DNA from: Carnobacteriaceae bacterium zg-84
GTDB lineage: Bacteria; Bacillota; Bacilli; Lactobacillales; Aerococcaceae
Length of the DNA: 64,000 nt
Direction of reading: 5' to 3'
NCBI GenBank assembly: GCA_013874835.1
Contig: CP059430.1
Location: forward strand, 1,754,864 to 1,818,863
Under the pieces are notes generated by a model. That model saw only the letters and a list, made by a program, of their open reading frames with translations. It ran no database searches and had not been told where the DNA came from. The position numbers and the translations under genes were made by a program. Shown in pieces: positions 8,851 to 16,249 of the stretch. Every line of letters starts with the position of its first letter. Within the stretch, counting starts at the first letter, position 1.

Positions 8851-9069
8851 ATGACATTTGAAGAAATTTTACCCTATATCAAAGCAGGCAAAAAAGTAGT
8901 CAGAACCGGCTGGAAAGGTGGAGAACGATTTATTCAACGTCAAGAATCCCTTCCGTACGTTGAAAAATCAACACCTTATTTAATTATCCAAACAGAAAGT
9001 GATTATTATAGTATGTTTAACCCTACCGTATGCGACATTTTTGCAACAGATTGGACTTTGGTGGACTAA
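8851..9069 (+). CDS. DUF2829 (Tad2-like) domain protein
   Basis: 72 residues forming one complete DUF2829 domain: MTFEEILPYIKAGKKVVRTG with W21 directly following, a central PYLIIQT strand, and a C-terminal DIFATDWTLVD, matching the family's usual FxxAL..GKKVxRxGW start and AxDW end. The same fold includes phage Tad2, which sequesters the signalling nucleotide of Thoeris defence; whether this chromosomal copy binds any nucleotide is unknown. AAGGAG precedes the ATG, and the stop codon abuts the ATG of the SDR gene (TAAATG), so the two are coupled. No phage genes surround it. Confidence 0.8.
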   Translation: MTFEEILPYIKAGKKVVRTGWKGGERFIQRQESLPYVEKSTPYLIIQTESDYYSMFNPTVCDIFATDWTLVD

Positions 9070-9774
9070 ATGTTTATAAATTATAACGTTCTCGTTACGG
9101 GTAGCTCTAGCGGTATTGGAAAAGCACAAGCCGAAGCTTTTTTAGAACAAAACGCCATTGTATACGGATTTGATAAACAAAAAAGTCAGATAACACATCC
9201 TAATTATCATCATATCATTGGTGATGTTTGTCTTCGAGAGGATATTGCCAAACTACCAAAATCCATAGATATTCTTATCAATAGTGCCGGTATCCTAGAT
9301 AATTACATGCCTAGTTTAGAGACTAGCGAAGATCTATGGGATTGTATTATGACAACCAATGTAAAAAGTATGTTTTTAATCACAAATCACGTATTAAATA
9401 ACATGCTAAAAAAACAACAAGGTATCATTATCAATATGGCATCTATAGCCGGTTTTCTGGCCGGCGGTGGCGGAGCAGCTTATACAGCAAGTAAACACGC
9501 TGTTATTGGCTATACAAAACAATTAGCATACGATTACGCCTCTAAAGGTATTCGTGTCAATGGCATCGCTCCTGGTGCTATCAAAACATCCATGACACAA
9601 GCCGACTTTGAAGGCACTGGAGATACAGCAAAATGGGTAGCTGAACAAACACCAGCAAAAAGATGGGCATTTCCAAATGAAATTGCCGACGCAACTATTT
9701 TCCTCGCTAGCTCAAGCGCCGCCTATCTTCACGGGCACATTCTCACCATTGACGGCGGTTGGAGTATCAAATAA
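9070..9774 (+). CDS. Short-chain dehydrogenase/reductase (FabG-like)
   Basis: 234 residues of classical SDR type. The cofactor loop is VTGSSSGIGKA (about 9-19), followed by INSAG in the NNAG position, the catalytic serine in MASIAG, and YTASK (YxxxK) for the catalytic tyrosine and lysine, then VNGIAPGAIKTSMT and the C-terminal GHILTIDGGW. Annotated as 3-oxoacyl-ACP reductase by similarity, but it lies outside any fatty-acid gene cluster, so its substrate is unknown. The ATG follows the DUF2829 stop directly, with only a weak GGTGG ribosome binding site; coupling is likely. Confidence 0.88.
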   Translation: MFINYNVLVTGSSSGIGKAQAEAFLEQNAIVYGFDKQKSQITHPNYHHIIGDVCLREDIAKLPKSIDILINSAGILDNYMPSLETSEDLWDCIMTTNVKSMFLITNHVLNNMLKKQQGIIINMASIAGFLAGGGGAAYTASKHAVIGYTKQLAYDYASKGIRVNGIAPGAIKTSMTQADFEGTGDTAKWVAEQTPAKRWAFPNEIADATIFLASSSAAYLHGHILTIDGGWSIK

Positions 9775-9795
9775 CCACTTTTATGACTAAAAATA

Positions 9796-9824
9796 TTGAC
9801 TTATGATACAAAAACACATATAAT
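9796..9824 (+). promoter_or_regulatory. Strong promoter of tRNA-Arg
   Basis: TTGACT (9796-9801) and TATAAT (9819-9824) with a 17-bp spacer end 14 bp before the mature tRNA 5' end. Confidence 0.88.
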
Positions 9825-9838
9825 AATTAAGTGGTTCT

Positions 9839-9912
9839 GTTTCAGTAGCTCAGCAGGATAGAGCATTCGCCTTCTAAGCGAACGGTCGGGGGTTCGAATC
9901 CCTCCTGAAACG
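9839..9912 (+). tRNA. tRNA-Arg (anticodon TCT)
   Basis: A 74-nt cloverleaf. The acceptor stem GTTTCAG (9839-9845) pairs with CTGAAAC (9905-9911), with discriminator G. Anticodon stem TTCGC/GCGAA encloses loop CTTCTAA with anticodon TCT (9873-9875), reading AGA. The T arm contains GGTTCGAATCC. No CCA is encoded. It stands alone between its own promoter and terminator. Confidence 0.95.
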
Positions 9913-9921
9913 TCATCTATT

Positions 9922-9952
9922 AAAGTATGTCATGATATGGCATACTTTTTTT
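9922..9952 (+). terminator. Terminator after tRNA-Arg
   Basis: An 11-bp stem AAAGTATGTCA/TGGCATACTTT with one G-U pair and a TGATA loop is followed by a T run, about 10 bp after the tRNA. Confidence 0.85.
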
Positions 9953-10205
9953 GTTTACTACATACCCTAAACAAAGCAATCCCCATATACCATTCTAATA
10001 GTATGGTACAGACGCTTCTTTTTCAAAAATCCATTTATCTCTTATTTAATTTACATATCCATTCCTTTACTAAACGGAATTGTTGCCGAACTATTAAACT
10101 ATTTATCTATAACTCTTTTTTATTATTCATTACTTAACTTTTATTTTACAAACTAGCTATTTACTGTTACACTCTCACTATCAATAAAAAACAAAGGAGA
10201 ACATA

Positions 10206-10511
10206 ATGAAACAAAGCTACTTTGACGGAGGTTTACTCAGCCTTGTTGGACACATACTTTTCGGCACCATAATCACAGTTCTAACTCTTGGTATTTGTTA
10301 TCCTTGGGCGGTATGCTTAATCTACCGTTGGAAAACAAAACATACTGTCATAGAAGGACACCGACTAATATTTACCGGAACAGCTATGGGACTTTTTGGA
10401 AATTGGATAAAATGGTTACTTCTAAGCATTATTACATTAGGTATTTACTCATTTTGGGTAGGCATCAAACTAGAACAATGGAAAACAAAACATACTTTTT
10501 TCGCAAATTAA
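10206..10511 (+). CDS. DUF898-like (YjgN-type) small membrane protein
   Basis: 101 residues with two related halves. Each half has a glycine-flanked hydrophobic segment followed by a WKTKHT motif: TLGICYPWAVCLIYRWKTKH (about 34-53) and TLGIYSFWVGIKLEQWKTKH (about 77-96). The start MKQSYFDGGLLSLVGHILFG matches the DUF898/YjgN family, whose function is unknown. AAAGGAG precedes the ATG. It is monocistronic, between the tRNA-Arg terminator and its own hairpin. The internal duplication is seen directly; membrane location is inferred from hydrophobicity. Confidence 0.78.
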   Translation: MKQSYFDGGLLSLVGHILFGTIITVLTLGICYPWAVCLIYRWKTKHTVIEGHRLIFTGTAMGLFGNWIKWLLLSIITLGIYSFWVGIKLEQWKTKHTFFAN

Positions 10512-10557
10512 AAAACTATCACACATCCTAAGTTGTATAAAGGAATCCAATATAACA

Positions 10558-10594
10558 GAGAGGAAAACTGATTTTATATGTCAGTTTCCCTCTT
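10558..10594 (+). terminator. Hairpin after the DUF898-like gene
   Basis: GAGAGGAAAACTGA (10558-10571) pairs with TCAGTTTCCCTCTT (10581-10594), nearly perfectly, 46 bp after the stop codon. The T tail is poor, so efficiency is uncertain. Confidence 0.5.
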
Positions 10595-10623
10595 CATGAT
10601 TCTACAAGAAAGCATTTTTATAA

Positions 10624-10654
10624 ATGAAAAGCAGACATTATTTTAATATCTGCT
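10624..10654 (-). terminator. Probable terminator after the DUF1461 gene
   Basis: An 11-bp stem (10630-10640 with 10644-10654, one G-U pair) followed on the minus strand by TTTTC, about 100 bp after the stop codon. Confidence 0.5.
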
Positions 10655-10750
10655 ACATCGCTTTTGCTTTATTCAAGTAAAATCTTCAGATAACATCATT
10701 CTAAAAAGGCAGTGAATGGATAAATACTACCACTATCACGAATATGCTCA

Positions 10751-11392
10751 CTATTTCTCTCCACCAACACAATTTGACGAAGAGCCTCTAAAATACCACC
10801 ATAAAACTATAAAACTAATTTCGACAATACCAAACACCATGATAAAACATCCCAAGAAAAAGTCCTCTGTCAAAATTAAAATAATCGGATCTGTTACTGG
10901 ATTAAATAGCCATGCATCATTATTAAAAAAGACATGATGAAACAAAACAAACCAGTAATTGAACCCCATGGACAATACAATCACAATGACAATCGGTAAA
11001 AAAATCATGATACGATACACGCCTTTAAACCATGCCTCATCTTGATATTTTTTGATACGAAACAATACAAGAATACTTCCTACTAAAGACAATACAAAAA
11101 TACCATTATTTAATAAAAATAGTTGTTTGACTTCAAAAAAATGAAATGCCCCTTGCGCTGATACGGGAATATTCGGCATGGCTAAAACGGATTGAAAAGG
11201 ATTTAGTAAGTACCCCAACAACACATCATAATTTTGACTTACTTGTTCATGTGTTAACCCTACTAACACTTGGGTATCCAAGTTCGATAACTGCCATAAA
11301 AATAAAGGTTTACATAATAAAGTTATCAAAATAGCACCTGACAATATACACACTGTCAAACACGTTAACATTGCCATTCGTTTCACATTCAT
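10751..11392 (-). CDS. DUF1461 / TIGR01906 family integral membrane protein
   Basis: 213 residues with about four membrane segments (near 8-28, 95-110, 127-148 and 175-200). The family pattern is visible: HFFEVKQLFLLNNGIF after the first extracellular loop, then YWFVLFHHVFFNNDAWLFNP with DPIILILTEDFF before the last helix. In other Firmicutes this protein is found with LiaF-like or phosphatase genes and is uncharacterised. Here it stands alone on the minus strand, divergent from the aromatic acid exporter-like gene. GAGAGGAGG precedes the ATG. The family call is good; the function is unknown. Confidence 0.85.
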   Translation of the reverse strand: MNVKRMAMLTCLTVCILSGAILITLLCKPLFLWQLSNLDTQVLVGLTHEQVSQNYDVLLGYLLNPFQSVLAMPNIPVSAQGAFHFFEVKQLFLLNNGIFVLSLVGSILVLFRIKKYQDEAWFKGVYRIMIFLPIVIVIVLSMGFNYWFVLFHHVFFNNDAWLFNPVTDPIILILTEDFFLGCFIMVFGIVEISFIVLWWYFRGSSSNCVGGEK

Positions 11393-11511
11393 AAACTACC
11401 TCCTCTCGTTTATTTTATATGATACTATAAAAACCGAACAAACCGCAATTCTTTTTATAGACGCTCCTTTCAGATTTGTATACAATAAAAAGGACGGAAA
11501 GGGGACTTTAT

Positions 11512-12471
11512 ATGTCTTTAAAAATTTTTAAAACCATTGTAGCAACACTTATTGCTACCATTATTGCAGATCTTTTCTCCATTCAATATAGCCTAACATG
11601 CGGGCTAATTGCGATGCTGAGTTTACAAGACACCGTTCTATCCACTTTAAATAACGCGAAAAAACGTCTATACATTGCATGTTTAGCACTAGGTTTATCA
11701 AGTTTGTTATTTTTTGTATTCGGCTTTTATTTTTGGGTATGGGGACTTTTCCTATTCGTATTTGTGCCTATGACCTATTATCTAAAAGGGCAGATAGCAC
11801 TTGTTCCTAGTTGCGTGCTAGTTGGGCATTTATACACGCTCCAATCAACTGACTATACTGTTCTTTTAAACGAATTTGCCATTTTATCCATTGGCATTTT
11901 AACTGCAAGTATCATCAATAGCTACATGCCAAAAAAAGATAAAGATATTGCTGAATTAAAACAGCGTATCGAAGAACATTTGTCAGTGACATTAACACAA
12001 CTTGCTATTCTTTTAAATGCACAAATATCCAGTGGTGACACAGCGACAATAAATATGGTACATTCTATACAACATACACTTTATACAGACTTAATCAAAG
12101 CTGAAACGCTTATTTTAAACGAAAGAGATAATCAAGTTTTTCATAAACAAAGTGATTATAATGTGTCATATATTCTAATGCGAAAACAACAGTATACTCT
12201 TCTGTCTTATATGTTTACCTATGTTCGCCCTGTCAACGTGCATCAAAAAGAACACGTTATCTATCTGTTTGAAAAAACAGCGCAACAAGTAACCGAATGG
12301 AATACAGCTGAAACGCTTATTCAGGACATTGAACAATGTTATACAACGCTTAAAGATGCACCACTACCCCAAACACGAGAGGAATTTGAAGAACGTGCCA
12401 TGCTCTTTCAACTCCTAAATGATTTAGAACGTTTTTTAAATGTTAAAAAAGACTTTATTCTCAACTTATAA
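11512..12471 (+). CDS. Aromatic acid exporter (ArAE/YqjA) family membrane protein
   Basis: 319 residues from the ATG at 11512, which has GGAAAGGGG seven bases upstream; an in-frame ATG 36 bp upstream has no such site. The N-terminal 140 residues hold four to five hydrophobic helices (TIVATLIATIIADLF, CGLIAMLSLQDTVLSTLNNA, ALGLSSLLFFVFGFYF, ILSIGILTASIINSYM). The remaining 180 residues are a cytoplasmic helical domain as in the ArAE_1/ArAE_1_C pair. The family is named after aromatic acid efflux, but the substrate of Firmicutes members is not established. It lies just upstream of murT-gatD, which has its own promoter. Confidence 0.82.
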   Translation: MSLKIFKTIVATLIATIIADLFSIQYSLTCGLIAMLSLQDTVLSTLNNAKKRLYIACLALGLSSLLFFVFGFYFWVWGLFLFVFVPMTYYLKGQIALVPSCVLVGHLYTLQSTDYTVLLNEFAILSIGILTASIINSYMPKKDKDIAELKQRIEEHLSVTLTQLAILLNAQISSGDTATINMVHSIQHTLYTDLIKAETLILNERDNQVFHKQSDYNVSYILMRKQQYTLLSYMFTYVRPVNVHQKEHVIYLFEKTAQQVTEWNTAETLIQDIEQCYTTLKDAPLPQTREEFEERAMLFQLLNDLERFLNVKKDFILNL

Positions 12472-12493
12472 ACTATCGGTCTTGATATATCTA

Positions 12494-12502
12494 TGATATA
12501 AT
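12494..12502 (+). promoter_or_regulatory. Extended -10 promoter of murT-gatD
   Basis: TGATATAAT: a perfect TATAAT (12497-12502) preceded by extended TG, 25 bp upstream of the murT ATG. No convincing -35. Confidence 0.55.
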
Positions 12503-12527
12503 CAATCTAATGTATTGGAGGTTTACT

Positions 12528-13874
12528 ATGTACTTAAAAAGAAAATTGGCTAGTTTTATCGGAAAAACAACATTAAAAACATTGCGACTTTTGAAAAAAA
12601 GTGGTAGTAGCTATCCCGGGAAAGTAGCACTTTCTGTTGATAAAGACGTCTTGTCAGAATTAGCACACGATTATGAAACGATTATTATTACAGGCACAAA
12701 TGGTAAAACATTGACAACTGCACTGACTGTACAAGCACTGAAACAAAAATACCCAAATCTATTAACTAACTCAACCGGTTCTAATATGAAGCAAGGGATT
12801 GTATCTGCCTTTTTATCACATAAAGCGAAAAAAGGAGAGAAAAAAATTGCTGTACTTGAAGTTGATGAAGCTAATTTAGTCTATGTTGTACCACATTTAA
12901 AACCAAAAATCATTTTGACAACAAATATTTTCAGAGATCAAATGGACCGTTTTGGTGAAATTTATACCATTTATCAAAAAATTTTAGACGGTATTATGCT
13001 CTCACCAGAAACGATTGTGGTAGCAAATGGAGATAGCCCTATTTTTCATTCTGCCTCATTGCCAAACAAACGTGTCTTTTTTGGATTTAATTATCAAGAA
13101 GACAGTGATTTACAAGCACACTACAATACAGACGGTATTTTATGCCCTAACTGTGAAAAAATATTGCGTTATCGCTCGATTAGTTACTCTAATTTAGGAA
13201 AGTATTATTGTCCAAACTGTCAGTTTAAGCGTCCTAATCTTGATTATGCTGTGACAAATATTGATTTATTGACACTACAAGAAAGTGTTTTTGATATTGA
13301 CGGACATACATTTACCTTACCCATTTCAGGCTTATACAATATTTACAATGCACTTGCTGCATACAGCATTGCTTCTTTAATGGGTATTTCCGTTGAGGAC
13401 ATAAAAACAGGCTTTAAACAAACCCAACGTGTCTTTGGTCGACAAGAAATCATTCACGTTGACGATAAGTCACTGCTCATTAATCTTATTAAAAATCCAA
13501 CAGGTTTAAATCAAGTTCTGGATATTTTACAATTTGAAAAAAATCCATTTACATTGATTTCTGTTTTGAATGACAATTATGCTGACGGACAGGATGTCAG
13601 TTGGATTTGGGACGGTCAATACGAACAATTACAAGATATGCCTATCCAACAATTAGTTGTCGGAGGAAAACGTCATCAAGAAATGTCACTCCGCTTGGAA
13701 GTGGCAGGTTTTAAAAAAGAAAATATGATTATTGCTGCATCAATACAAGATATTATAGAGCACATTAAGCATGCCCCAACCAAACATATAAATGTTTTGG
13801 CAACCTACACAGCAATGCTTGAATTGAGAAAACAACTATCTCTACAAGGATATGTGAAAGGAGAACTCAACTAA
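12528..13874 (+). CDS. murT: Lipid II isoglutaminyl synthase, glutamate-activating subunit MurT
   Basis: 448 residues from the ATG at 12528, preceded by TGGAGG; an ATG 18 bp upstream is inside the ribosome binding region. The Mur-ligase ATP loop TGTNGKT is at about 55-61. A Cys4 zinc ribbon (CPNC...CPNC, about 200-235), characteristic of MurT and absent from MurC-F, is inserted in the central domain. The C-terminal DUF1727 domain follows. With GatD it amidates D-glutamate of lipid II to isoglutamine, required for efficient peptidoglycan cross-linking in cocci. The stop overlaps the gatD start by one base (TAATG). Confidence 0.96.
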   Translation: MYLKRKLASFIGKTTLKTLRLLKKSGSSYPGKVALSVDKDVLSELAHDYETIIITGTNGKTLTTALTVQALKQKYPNLLTNSTGSNMKQGIVSAFLSHKAKKGEKKIAVLEVDEANLVYVVPHLKPKIILTTNIFRDQMDRFGEIYTIYQKILDGIMLSPETIVVANGDSPIFHSASLPNKRVFFGFNYQEDSDLQAHYNTDGILCPNCEKILRYRSISYSNLGKYYCPNCQFKRPNLDYAVTNIDLLTLQESVFDIDGHTFTLPISGLYNIYNALAAYSIASLMGISVEDIKTGFKQTQRVFGRQEIIHVDDKSLLINLIKNPTGLNQVLDILQFEKNPFTLISVLNDNYADGQDVSWIWDGQYEQLQDMPIQQLVVGGKRHQEMSLRLEVAGFKKENMIIAASIQDIIEHIKHAPTKHINVLATYTAMLELRKQLSLQGYVKGELN

Positions 13875-14524
13875 TGAAAACCATTCGTATTTGTCATTTA
13901 TATGGCAATCTATTAAACACTTATGGCGATAATGGCAATTTGTTAATTCTCCAATGGCGAGCAAGAGAACACGGATACAATGTCGACACAACCATTGTCA
14001 GTTTAGATGACCCATTCAATCCCGACGACTACGACCTCATTTTCTTTGGTGGAGGCCAAGATTATGAACAACGTATTGTTTCAAAAGATATTCAACACAA
14101 AAAAGACGCTATCATCTCTTATATCGAAAACAACGGTGTTGTCGTGGCGATTTGCGGAGGATACCAACTCTTAGGCCATTATTACACAAGTGCCGTTGGA
14201 GAACGCATAGAAGGTATTGGAGCGATTGATTATTATACTACTAATCAAGACGGTCGCTATATAGGAGATATTACCATTTATGATGAAGAAACCGGCTTTA
14301 CTTATGAAGGATATGAAAATCATAATGGACGTACCTTTTTAGGTGAAAATGTCCAACCTTTAGGAATTGTCGAAAAAGGTTTTGGAAATAATAACGAAGA
14401 TAAAACCGAGGGCGCTCGGTACAAAAATGTCTTTTGTAGTTACTTCCACGGCCCTTTACTCGTTCGCAACATTCATCTAGCCGATTACATTATCGAAAAA
14501 GTAATTCATCAAAAAATGGCTTAA
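13874..14524 (+). CDS. gatD: Lipid II isoglutaminyl synthase, glutamine amidotransferase subunit GatD
   Basis: 216 residues, a class I (CobB/CobQ-like) glutaminase. The nucleophile elbow is AICGGYQLLG with the cysteine at position 94, as in S. aureus GatD, and the partner histidine is in YFHGPLL (about 192). Other family segments are YGDNGNLLIL, DYDLIFFGGGQDYEQ and GYENHNGRTFLG. It supplies ammonia from glutamine to MurT. Translation is coupled to murT through TAATG. Confidence 0.96.
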   Translation: MKTIRICHLYGNLLNTYGDNGNLLILQWRAREHGYNVDTTIVSLDDPFNPDDYDLIFFGGGQDYEQRIVSKDIQHKKDAIISYIENNGVVVAICGGYQLLGHYYTSAVGERIEGIGAIDYYTTNQDGRYIGDITIYDEETGFTYEGYENHNGRTFLGENVQPLGIVEKGFGNNNEDKTEGARYKNVFCSYFHGPLLVRNIHLADYIIEKVIHQKMA

Positions 14525-14527
14525 TCC

Positions 14528-14567
14528 ATACCCCATAAAACTTTAAGTTTTATGGGGTATTATTTTT
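14528..14567 (+). terminator. Terminator after murT-gatD
   Basis: A perfect 15-bp stem (14528-14542 with 14546-14560), three-base loop and T-rich tail, 4 bp after the gatD stop. Confidence 0.92.
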
Positions 14568-14639
14568 AAATGACTTTTTCATCATTTATTAGTATAATGA
14601 CGTTATGTCAAAAATAATATCAACTAACGGAGTTTTATT

Positions 14640-15257
14640 ATGGAAAATTGGATTACAGACTTTATGAGTCAACATGGTTATCTAGCAATCTTCTTACTGG
14701 TTGCTCTGGAAAATATTTTCCCACCCATTCCGTCAGAAATCATTTTAACATTTGGTGGTTTTATGACACTAACAACAAACATGACTTTTATGGGTGTTGT
14801 TTTATCCGCAACAGCCGGTGCTGTAGGTGGTGCCATTGTTTTATACGGTTTAGGCGCTTTACTAAAAAAAGAAACTATCGAAAATATTCTTGATGGAAAA
14901 ATTGGTAAAATCTTTGGTTTTAAACGAACCGATGTAGACAAAGCGATTTCATGGTTTAATAAACACGGTGCAATTACTGTATTATTCACACGCTGTATTC
15001 CCGTTGTCAGAAGTTTAATTTCTATCCCAGCGGGTACAAGTCGCATGCATTTAGTACCATTTACACTCTATACAACAATTGGAACATTTTTATGGAATAT
15101 ACTAATGGTATGGATTGGTTCTGCTGCCGGTTCAGGTTGGCATGAGGCAGCGGATAATATTGACCATTTTTCAAGTCTTTTTAAATATATACTATTAGCC
15201 ATTGTTATTCTTGTTATAGGATTCTTTATTTATAAAAAAAGAAAACAAAAAAATTAA
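14640..15257 (+). CDS. DedA family membrane protein
   Basis: 205 residues. Typical DedA (SNARE-associated/VTT fold) features: ALENIFPPIPSEIILTFGGF at the first re-entrant region, GGAIVLYGLG, FTRCIPVVRSLISIPAGTSR with the conserved arginine pair, and a final membrane helix followed by KKRKQKN. DedA proteins include undecaprenyl-phosphate or phospholipid flippases; the substrate here is unknown. A -10 TATAAT lies at about 14594, and ACGGAG precedes the ATG. The gene is followed by a bidirectional terminator shared with truA. Confidence 0.92.
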   Translation: MENWITDFMSQHGYLAIFLLVALENIFPPIPSEIILTFGGFMTLTTNMTFMGVVLSATAGAVGGAIVLYGLGALLKKETIENILDGKIGKIFGFKRTDVDKAISWFNKHGAITVLFTRCIPVVRSLISIPAGTSRMHLVPFTLYTTIGTFLWNILMVWIGSAAGSGWHEAADNIDHFSSLFKYILLAIVILVIGFFIYKKRKQKN

Positions 15258-15284
15258 ATAAACAGGAGCTATACTCCATTATAC

Positions 15285-15328
15285 AAAAGCAGTGAACGGA
15301 CGTTTTCAGACCTCCGTTCACTGCTTTT
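15285..15328. terminator. Bidirectional terminator between dedA-like gene and truA
   Basis: A perfect 16-bp stem (15285-15300 with 15313-15328) with AAAA/TTTT at its ends, between convergent genes. Confidence 0.9.
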
Positions 15329-15334
15329 ATATAT

Positions 15335-16147
15335 TCAGTTAGTTGTATCAACTACCATCATCCCTTTATTTTCTTCATACGTTTGAAACCACTGATTTTC
15401 TGGTTTATAAAAAACACTTGTCAAATATAAACCATGCGGAGCTGCTGTTGGACCGGCTTCTTGCCTATTTTTAACAGTTAATAATCGCTTTAGTTCCGTA
15501 ACAGGTTTTAATCCATCTCCTATTTGTAACGTTGTCCCAACTAAAATACGAACCATATTGTATAAAAAGCCGTTCCCTTCAAAAATAAAAATCAATTCTT
15601 GTTCCTCTTCCTTGTATACAATATCGGCTTTTGTCACACAACGTATCTTATTTTCTTTATCTGTTTTTGTTGAACAAAAACTCGTAAAATCATGTTCACC
15701 CAAAACATCTTGTAACGCTTGTTTCATTTTATCTATATTTACACGATACGGATGGTGTAAGGCATATCGCTTTTTAAAAGGTGATTGATACTCCCCTAAG
15801 GAAACATGATACATATACTGTTTTCCACATGTATGATACCTCGCATGAAATAATGACGAAATTATTTCAACTGAATCTATTCGAATATCTTCTGGCAATA
15901 AACTATTCAATGCTTTTTGCATACGCTGAATGGGCAAAATAGCCGGATAATCAAAATGAATGACTTGCCCCGTTGCGTGTACCCCCGAATCTGTTCTTCC
16001 AGACGCCACAACGCCTATTGACATCCCTTTTGTCATTTTATATAACGCTTTTTCTAATTCTTCTTGAATGCTCTTTCCATTAAGCTGTCTTTGAAACCCA
16101 ACATAGTCTGTCCCGTCATAAGAAACAATCGCTTTATAACGTTGCAT
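15335..16147 (-). CDS. truA: tRNA pseudouridine(38-40) synthase TruA
   Basis: 270 residues, slightly long. The catalytic aspartate lies in ASGRTDSGVHATGQ (about residue 52); other TruA signatures are VSYDGTDYVGFQRQ at the N-terminus, FHARYHTCGKQYMYHV, HDFTSFCS and FLYNMVRILVGTTL. The C-terminal 20 residues (TYEENKGMMVV) extend past the usual domain end. In many Firmicutes truA follows ecfT; here it is monocistronic. Good ribosome binding site AGGAAG before the ATG. Confidence 0.96.
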   Translation of the reverse strand: MQRYKAIVSYDGTDYVGFQRQLNGKSIQEELEKALYKMTKGMSIGVVASGRTDSGVHATGQVIHFDYPAILPIQRMQKALNSLLPEDIRIDSVEIISSLFHARYHTCGKQYMYHVSLGEYQSPFKKRYALHHPYRVNIDKMKQALQDVLGEHDFTSFCSTKTDKENKIRCVTKADIVYKEEEQELIFIFEGNGFLYNMVRILVGTTLQIGDGLKPVTELKRLLTVKNRQEAGPTAAPHGLYLTSVFYKPENQWFQTYEENKGMMVVDTTN

Positions 16148-16179
16148 ATCATCTTCCTTTCTTTCACTTTCTTCGATGT

Positions 16180-16185
16180 ATTATA
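16180..16185 (-). promoter_or_regulatory. Promoter -10 of truA
   Basis: On the minus strand TGCTATAAT, a perfect -10 with extended TG, 33 bp upstream of the truA ATG. Confidence 0.5.
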
Positions 16186-16207
16186 GCACATCATTCTATG
16201 ACAAGAA

Positions 16208-16245
16208 CAGGATAAACCGACCTTTTCAAGTATCGGTTTATCCTG
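16208..16245 (-). terminator. Terminator after cysS
   Basis: A perfect 13-bp stem (16208-16220 with 16233-16245) five bases after the cysS stop. The T tail is weak (TTCTTG). Confidence 0.65.
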
Positions 16246-16249
16246 TATT

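Noticed and set aside
9839-9912. tRNA-Arg as a phage or island attachment site
   Set aside because: No copy of the tRNA 3' end was noticed downstream and no integrase is present.
9937-10137. 66-codon plus-strand frame after tRNA-Arg
   Set aside because: It begins inside the tRNA terminator and lacks a ribosome binding site.
10716-10937. 73-codon plus-strand frame
   Set aside because: Antisense to the well-supported DUF1461 gene, with no ribosome binding site.
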